From contig JAOTWK010000042.1 of NCBI GenBank assembly GCA_029862935.1, positions 1 through 14,491 on the forward strand: 14,491 bases of DNA, given 5' to 3'. This DNA comes from Gemmatimonadota bacterium (GTDB lineage: Bacteria; Gemmatimonadota; Gemmatimonadetes; Gemmatimonadales; GWC2-71-9). The notes beneath the pieces were generated by a model that was not told the origin of the DNA, did not search any database, and saw only the letters and a program-made list of their open reading frames with translations. Of this stretch, positions 13,477 to 14,491 are shown in pieces; position 1 is the stretch's first letter, and each line of letters starts with the position of its first letter. Both the position numbers and the translations under genes were made by a program.

Positions 13477-13573
13477 GTCTACCGTCTCACGATTCTGCTG
13501 CGCCGCCAGCCCGCACACAAGCGCGAATCGCATGCTCCTCTTTCGGCGTCAAGGTAGCAATCGCTTGTTAGGC
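13477..13573 (-). repeat. attC site (well conserved)
   Basis: R'' is the consensus GCCTAAC (13567-13573), followed by AAGCGATTGC. The centre has GACGCCGAAAG. L' is GCAGCAGAATCGTGAGAC and R' is GGTAGAC (one change from GTTAGAC, 13477-13483). It follows the stop of the lipoprotein gene by 24 bases. Confidence 0.9.
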
Positions 13574-13597
13574 CGTACGATCTTCTGAAAGAGCGAG

Positions 13598-14128
13598 CTA
13601 GGAAACCCAGCGACCTACCACAGTGCAATGGGCTCGAATTCGGCCCCGGTAGCTCTCCACCATGCAGAGGTGATCCTGGCCGTGAGTGCCCTGCACTTGC
13701 CTAGCGTGGATCCACGCGTAGCCGACCGCTTCGAATTGAGGGCGACCCACGGCGAGCTGGTAGGGATCGACATAGCCCGCGGGAGGGACTCGGACCTTCG
13801 GACGACCGAGCGAGTCGACGGGCGTCACCATGCTTTGATAGGTCTCAGGGCACTCGTTGCTCGGTACCGCCTCTTGGCGGGCTGAGAGCCTGTCTAGGAA
13901 CCCGCGGGTCGGCTCGACCGGACCATCTGGACCGCCCAACAGCGTCACACAGATGACGGCCGAGGCCGACATCATAGCCGCGATTGTATCGACCGCCGCC
14001 GCCATCAGTTGCTGCTCCATGTCGGACGCAGTCAAGCCAGCCTCGACCCCTTGGCCTGCCACGGCAGCACATCCTGGAGCGCCCAGTGTGACCACGACCA
14101 GGATACAAAATTTCGATGTTACGCTCAT
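13598..14128 (-). CDS. Putative lipoprotein of unknown function
   Basis: The protein has 176 residues. The N-terminus MSVTSKFCILVVVTLGAPGC has a lipobox-like APGC (cysteine 20), suggesting lipid anchoring; plain secretion is possible because the -3 residue is unusual. An alanine-rich stretch (ASDMEQQLMAAAVDTIAAMMSASAVICVTLLGG) could be a helix. The C-terminal half has four cysteines in total with the spacing SNECPETY, HLCMVESY and RAHCTVVG, which could form disulphides outside the cytoplasm. I recognise no family. The start at 14128 has GAGGAG 11 bases upstream with a small GGAGT/ACTCC palindrome between. The gene ends 24 bases before a consensus R'' and is an ordinary forward cassette gene. 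Confidence 0.75.
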   Translation of the reverse strand: MSVTSKFCILVVVTLGAPGCAAVAGQGVEAGLTASDMEQQLMAAAVDTIAAMMSASAVICVTLLGGPDGPVEPTRGFLDRLSARQEAVPSNECPETYQSMVTPVDSLGRPKVRVPPAGYVDPYQLAVGRPQFEAVGYAWIHARQVQGTHGQDHLCMVESYRGRIRAHCTVVGRWVS

Positions 14129-14164
14129 GTGGAGTAGGACTCCTCACCTCAATGCGCTAGAATG

Positions 14165-14241
14165 GCACAACGACCCGCACCGTAGACGCACCATCTCCGG
14201 ACACGCCTCGGCTACGGCGCCTCAGAGGGGCAATGTGAACG
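14165..14241 (-). repeat. Possible degenerate attC site
   Basis: The minus strand ends GTGCGGGTCGTTGTGC, close to the L'/R' consensus GCGGGTCGTTAGAC. The right arm has GTTCACATTGCCCC, a weak L'' match, and the centre has a CGCC/GGCG hairpin. The rest of 14129-14325 has no gene, and no clear promoter for the ArsR-like gene was found. Confidence 0.35.
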
Positions 14242-14325
14242 CCGTGCCCCCTCAAGGCTTGCTCGGTGTTTTCGTTGCACCGTGTATGCCTTTACAGTTA
14301 TTTGCGCTGTGTGGCACGTCATGCA

Positions 14326-14491
14326 ATGGCAAGTACTTTCGAACTTCTGGCTGATTCCACCCGCCAGCGTTTGCTCGAGACGCTACGAGAGGGCGAATAC
14401 TCGGTGGGCGCGCTCGTGAGACGGCTGCAGACGAGTCAGCCTTTTGTCTCGAAGCACCTCCCCCTGCAGGACGTTCTTTCGCCCATGGAGG
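14326..14491 (+). CDS. ArsR-family HTH regulator, N-terminal part (cut by right edge)
   Basis: About 55 residues are visible: MASTFELLADSTRQRLLETL, then REGEYSVGALVRRL and QTSQPFVSKHL. This is the winged-helix start of an ArsR-type repressor: FxxLADxTRxxLLexL, then the recognition helix with S-Q-P-x-V-S-K-H-L. After KHL the expected RVLRDAGLV is replaced by PLQDVLSPME, which suggests a small frameshift or base errors near the edge. No metal-binding cysteine motif is visible, so the ligand is unknown. The gene reads on the plus strand, opposite to the array, and is the last feature in the window. It could be a reversed cassette or the flanking chromosome. Family confident, C-terminus not seen. 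Confidence 0.75.
   Translation, partial: MASTFELLADSTRQRLLETLREGEYSVGALVRRLQTSQPFVSKHLPLQDVLSPME

Noticed and set aside
6979..13573. Repeated peptide RAAQQNRE near the start of several long ORFs
   Set aside because: It is the translation of the attC L' arm read in one frame, not a shared protein domain; the real starts lie after the R' core.
2321..13573. CRISPR array
   Set aside because: The repeats are about 100 bp, palindromic, divergent and separated by whole genes, not by uniform short spacers; no cas genes are seen.
1..14491. Insertion sequence, transposase, tRNA or rRNA genes
   Set aside because: No transposase motif, terminal repeat with target duplication, or RNA-gene signature was found on either strand.

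Overview
The window is an integron gene-cassette array with no integrase gene inside it. It comes from a high-GC bacterium that I cannot name. The main evidence is a family of about 100-bp imperfect palindromes placed between almost every gene. On the minus strand each opens with a core like GCCTAAC followed by AAGCGATTGC, has a hairpin-forming centre containing GACGCCGAAGAAG, and closes with GCAGCAGAATCGCGAGTC and GTTAGGY. These are attC sites read right to left (R'', L'', centre, L', R'), with the one unpaired base expected in the L'' arm. Minus-strand genes typically start 15-30 nt after an R' core and end at or inside the next R''. The intI/attI end should therefore lie beyond the right edge, or be absent (a CALIN-type cluster). 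The sites resemble each other closely, which fits a resident chromosomal array rather than a mobile resistance integron. Gemmatimonadota or a similar group is possible (6-bladed propeller lipoprotein, secreted proteins beginning AQQ, GC content), but this is only inference.

Layout from right to left, in the reading direction of the array: an ArsR-like regulator start (14326 to edge, plus strand); a lipoprotein (13598-14128); a secreted DUF1579-like protein (12886-13455) convergent with a DUF4149-like membrane protein (12355-12852, plus); a truncated FkbM methyltransferase; two neighbouring cassettes whose genes lie backwards, a lipoprotein (11253-12008) and an MDR oxidoreductase (10136-11113); a four-helix membrane protein (9471-9869); a GNAT acetyltransferase (8826-9329); a frameshifted DUF6090-like protein (7983-8707); a two-gene membrane cassette with a 21-codon upstream ORF (7039-7857); a secreted alpha/beta hydrolase (6075-6950); a propeller lipoprotein (4595-5785); a nearly empty cassette (about 4420-4497); a VOC protein (3918-4304); a SAM methyltransferase (2917-3723); a small frameshifted unknown protein (2530-2777); a secreted TPR protein (1484-2296); a backwards, frameshifted NmrA-like protein (412-1358); and the start of another NAD(P)-binding protein (1-133, cut by the left edge).

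The genes do not form one pathway. As in other cassette arrays they are independent single-gene units: small enzymes (methyltransferase, acetyltransferase, hydrolase, oxidoreductases, VOC) and many exported or membrane proteins. Three genes each carry an apparent single-base deletion near a short homopolymer, so sequencing error must be weighed against real decay. No transposase, tRNA, rRNA, CRISPR array or recognisable resistance gene was seen.
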